From the NCBI GenBank assembly GCA_018697195.1, contig CM031872.1, positions 8,108,011-8,172,010 of the forward strand: 64,000 bases of DNA, given 5' to 3'. Below, one piece after another: positions 60,401-64,000 of this stretch. Origin of the DNA: Certhia americana. Lineage: Eukaryota; Chordata; Aves; Passeriformes; Certhiidae. Each line of letters opens with the position of its first letter. Within the stretch, counting starts at the first letter, position 1. A model generated the notes under the pieces. That model ran no database searches, was not told the origin of the DNA, and saw only the letters and a list, made by a program, of their open reading frames with translations. The position numbers and the translations under genes are program-made.

Positions 60401-61469
60401 AGCACCTGGAATCCAGGATTGTTCTGCTGAAATTTTCATTTTATCTCTTGCCCCTCTTCTGTCTCTGTGCACGTATGTGTAAAGTTTGGCACCATCTCCT
60501 CTTTATCATTCCTGGAATCATAAAACTGAAATTACAGGAGACTTTCTTGTAGCATCTGTGCTGCTGCAGCCTCTGAGAACCTCCTGTGCCGCACTAAACA
60601 AGGTGATTAATCCCCACGTTTTGAGGTTTGATTCTTTTCCTGATCCTTTCTCCAGAGAGAGAGGTTTGCCGTCTGCTCTTCAGTTTTTCTTGGTAGTGTA
60701 GGTGGGTTTTGCCTTTTTTGGGTTTTTTTAGGTTTTAGGGTTTTTTAGTTTGTTTTTAACATTTCACTCTTCCTGTTGCTTATTGGCCTACAGATCCAAA
60801 CTTAAAATGCTAAAGGCAGTGTTTGCTGTAGCTTCAAGTCCTCAACATTTGATGTGGAAATTGAAGCCTCCAGCTCTGTTCCTTCTGCCCTTTGTTTCAT
60901 CATAGGTGACAAATTTTCCCATCAAAAGCTTCCCAGCCTGTGATATGTGAGGGAAAAGGAAACAGAAGGGGCTCTTCCATAATTTCAGGGCTCTAAAAGC
61001 ATAATAAAAATAAATGTGGTAACAGGAGACACAACACCTCTGAATATAAGCCCTCAGAGTCAGCACTTCTGTTGGGTAGGAAAGTATTTTTATCATCAGA
61101 GGATGGTACAGAAACTTACACCCCCCCACCCAAAAGTTTCCATCTCCTGCAAGTACAAAAGTCCCAAAACATCTTTGCAATTAAATTTGACCTTTAAAGA
61201 TCCAGGGTTTTCCCTTGAAATTCCTTTATAGAGCCAATGAGGATATTATTTAATGTTCCTGCCCCCACCCAAGAGTACACTGCCTACAGCTCACGGACAT
61301 GCAGAAAGAATTGTCACACACTGGGCCTGGGTCCTGTTTGTCATTGCACAGGGATTTTCTTCTGCCAGCAGGCCCTTGGTGCTGTGAAAAAAAGGAACAA
61401 AACGTTTCCCACATGGAGAGCTCTGTCCACCAAGGGCTCGTGGACTAATTTAATCTCTTCTGTTTGCAG

Positions 61470-61582
61470 ATTTTGCAGAGTTTGTTTTCCTGGGGCTGTT
61501 CCTCACTGAGATGTCTTTGAAGATGTATGGGCTGGGGCCAAGGAATTACTTCCACTCTTCATTCAACTGCTTTGACTTTGGG
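61470..61582 (+). CDS. CACNA1B: CACNA1B exon 12: IIS2 and start of IIS3
   Basis: This 113-bp exon encodes domain II S2 and the S2-S3 turn: (Y)[20 protein letters not shown], then [17 protein letters not shown]. The acidic Glu and basic Lys in TEMSLKMYG belong to the conserved S2 charge-transfer region that pairs with S4 gating arginines. The Asp of NCFDFG starts S3. Acceptor TCTGTTTGCAG, donor TTTGG|GTGAGT. The last two bases leave a Gly codon to be completed by exon 13, which I could not find in the remaining 2.4 kb. The mammalian sequence, as I recall, has Ser at the Asn of GPRNYF. A CR1 insertion starts about 15 to 20 bp past the donor, unusually close to a coding exon. Confidence 0.97.
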
Positions 61583-64000
61583 GTGAGTAACGTCCAGCAG
61601 GGTGGAAGGGACCTTAAAATCATCTAATTCCAACCCCTTGGATGGCAGCGACACCTCCCACTGTCCCAGGCTGCTCCCAGCCCCAATGTCCAGCCTGGCC
61701 TTGGACACTGCCAGGGATCCAGGGGCAGCCCCAGCTGCTCTGCGAATTCTATTCCAACCCCTCTCCACCCTCCCAGGGAACAATTCCTTCCCAATATCTC
61801 ATCCATCATGCCCTCTGGCAGTGGGAGATCTCTATCCTGATCTCCGTGTCCTTGAACACCCTCCCTGTGACAAGCAGTTGTCTCTCCTGTCACTCAGGTG
61901 CTGGGTGTTTAAGGATGAGCACGGAAATCCACGGGAAGTGGTGCTGGGAGTGTCTCCTGTGGGGAGCAGTGCCTGTATGAATTAGCAGTGAAGTGCATTA
62001 AGCTTTCCCTCGTTATCCTCCTTTGGAAGGGATGTGACAGCCGGGGGATTTCATTTCCTCCAGCGCCGGGCTGCTCGCAGCAGCAGCCCCTCTGCGTGCT
62101 CTGATTGCCGGGAGATTCTCTCCCTCCCGTTTCAAGGAGCTGATTGAAAGACAAAGAAAACCCCACACATCTTCCTGCTCCTGTCACCCACTGAGCAGCC
62201 TTCACCTCGAGTCACACCGGCAGAGCTTTTCAGACCTCGCCGGGAGCAGAAGAATAAACACCTGATGAGGGGACAGCAGGGCGATAATGCAGATTCGTTC
62301 AGCGCTGCAATCCAGGCTCAGACTGCAGCTCTGGTGTGGATAGCGGGGCTGGGTTTGGCTCCACCTGACAAAGAGCCTCGCCTGTGGATGGTAATTTATT
62401 CATTAGAAGCTATTAGCTGTAATCTGTGCTCGCTGAGCAGCACTCGGCCTCTCTTATCCTCTTTTATCTCCAGCGTGGGCTGAGCTGGACTCAGGCAGTG
62501 GTAGAGACCCAGACACGGAGCTTTAGATCCAGCCACGAGTGCCTCAGGTCATTGCACTCATCACCCAGCCCTGCGCTGACATTCGGGCTGTTATTTCCAG
62601 TTTTTATCTGCCAAAATGCTGAGTGACTCTTCCTCCATGAAGCCAAATTCCTCTGCTGCCACAAGAGAGGAGGAGGTGGTGGTGTCACCTTCAGTGAGTG
62701 ACCCTCCTAAATCCAAGGCTCTTAGTGAGCCAATTTATTCTCTTTTTTGGCCGTGACAGCAGCAAAGCTCAGAGTAAATAGAATTTGAGATTAAATCACC
62801 CACCCGTGTCCAGCAGTACCCGAGGTGTAGCACGAGGCTGTCCCAAATGTGGGGCTCTGTTTTTGGGGTGTCCTGGCAGCTGTGGTGGCGCAGAGGGTGG
62901 GGGTAGGTTGTCCTGCACAGCCCAAGGGACAGTGCCCAGACCCAGACTGGCCATAAATTGTCCTTTAGGGGTGGCACTGCCTGGTGACCACACAGGGTCG
63001 ATGTCCTGCACTGGCTGGGCTCTGAGCTGCCCCCCAAGCTGGCTGCCAGTTTCCTTGGACCCCTGAATCCAGAATTCACAACAAGAACTTGTCGGGGACA
63101 GGTGATTCAGCAGCTTCTTGCACAGAGCAAAAGCTGAACCTACAAGATCTCTGAGCTTTGTGTGCAGCCCTGGCAGGGAGCTCTGCCCAGGCTTTCCCAG
63201 GAGGGAAAGCTGTTGATCTGTTGCTAATTCCTCCTCCTTCAGCGAATCCATAGGGATCCTCCTTCTATCTGTGTTTCTTCCTCCCTCACCCACCTCCAGC
63301 CCCCAGAATGAATTCAGCACTGGAACATCACAGAGCTCTGTACCCAGTTTTGTCTGACAAACCATCGAGGTGAAACATCAAACCAGAGCAACATCTGCCT
63401 GGGGAGCCCCAGTCCAATGGGGTCTGGTGTGACACAGGCTCCCAGGAGGGCCTGCTGAGGAAAATTAATTACCAGTGTCAGGTGGAGGGGCTGAAGAAAG
63501 GTTTTTGCTGATTAATGAGGGATTCCCAATGGTGGGAGGGATGTTTTAGTTCCTTCTGCTTCAGAAGGGAGACAGTGGAGTTATCAGCCATTGTGGCTCT
63601 CCCTTTGCCTGTGTATTTTCTGTTCCTCAGGGTGCAATGTGTGTTGCAGGACTCAAGCAGTGCTGGAATTTTCAGACATCCAAGTCTGTGTCTGTGAAAG
63701 GGGTTCCCAGTGCTGCTGCCCTGATAGTCCTCCCTCCCACTGCACAAACCAGCTGGGCTCTGGTGATAACCAGTTCCAAACTGGTGTTTCTGTGTGCTCT
63801 GCACACAGGGCAGTGGAAGCTCGGAAATGTTGGGTTAATGTGAATTATGCTGCAGCTGGCAGGGAAATGCCTGTTTGATCCTATTAACTCTGCAGAAACC
63901 TGTGTGGGTTTAATTGTCCTTCCCAGCCATGCTGAACCCATCACTGTTTGTCCTTTTCCTAATGAAGGATTTTTGAGAAGATTTTTTCCTTACTTGAGGC
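61583..64000 (+). other. CACNA1B: CACNA1B intron 12 (5' part)
   Basis: The intron starts GTGAGT and runs to the window end without exon 13 (rest of IIS3 and IIS4). A CR1 fragment occupies its first 300 bases. The block 61980-62620 contains CG dinucleotides and TAATTTATTCATTAG-like AT-rich motifs and looks like a possible conserved regulatory block. The remainder, 62700-64000, shows nothing nameable. Confidence 0.85.
61600..61900 (-). mobile_element. CR1 LINE 3' fragment adjoining exon 12 donor
   Basis: GGGTGGAAGGGACCTTAAAA, GGCAGCGACACCTCCCACTG and CCCAATATCTCATCCATCAT give an antisense CR1. The recognisable part begins only 15 to 20 bp after the exon 12 splice donor; the terminal octamers are gone. 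Confidence 0.9.

Larger units (their letters stand above)
51509..61469 (+). other. CACNA1B: CACNA1B intron 11
   Basis: This 10-kb intron contains several minus-strand CR1 fragments, a G/A-rich minisatellite (52088-52440), an ATCCC expansion interrupted by an assembly gap, and a plus-strand solo LTR (59426-59997). The stretches 52450-54170, 55110-58490 and 60410-61450 hold nothing I can name. The first of these is AT-rich. Confidence 0.9.

Noticed and set aside
61583..64000. Exon 13 (rest of IIS3 and IIS4 with its gating arginines)
   Set aside because: Searched the translated frames for the conserved S4 pattern and found none; it must lie beyond the window.

Overview
The window is vertebrate genomic DNA, almost certainly from a bird and probably a passerine. 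The evidence is the density of CR1 (chicken repeat 1) LINE fragments, several solo LTRs of avian type with near-identical copies, and the absence of Alu, L1 or other mammalian repeats. It holds the middle of one large plus-strand gene. Six exons with canonical splice sites join in one open frame of 690 bp (230 codons). They match the N-type voltage-gated calcium channel alpha-1B subunit (CACNA1B, Cav2.2), and the match is better than to CACNA1A or CACNA1E in the linker and domain II. By mammalian numbering these are exons 7 to 12: the end of the domain I pore with IS6, the I-II cytoplasmic linker with the beta-subunit-binding AID helix, and IIS1, IIS2 and the start of IIS3. Neither end of the gene is present; exon 6 and exon 13 must lie outside the window.

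Layout: 1-21338 is intron 6 (3' part), rich in CR1 and LTR insertions. Exon 7 is 21339-21442; intron 7 (17.6 kb) follows; exon 8 is 39059-39174; exon 9 is 45038-45094; exon 10 is 47700-47789; exon 11 is 51299-51508; intron 11 (10 kb) follows; exon 12 is 61470-61582; the rest is the start of intron 12. I saw no second gene, RNA gene or intact transposon ORF. The many other open frames are intronic and lack coding character.

Three points go beyond a routine annotation. (1) Intron 9 contains a 75-bp candidate cassette exon (45736-45810). It has a very long pyrimidine tract, a 105-nt AG-free zone with a distant branch-point candidate, a GTGAGT donor, the correct phase at both ends and no stop. 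It would add 25 residues to the I-II linker just after the AID. (2) A decayed second copy of exon 7 lies 3.4 kb upstream (17982-18053). (3) Several local duplications lie in introns 6 and 7, and pairs of LTRs in opposite orientation flank exon 7 and the exon 7-11 block.

Two assembly gaps of ten N each (2374-2383 and 54887-54896) fall in or beside repeats.
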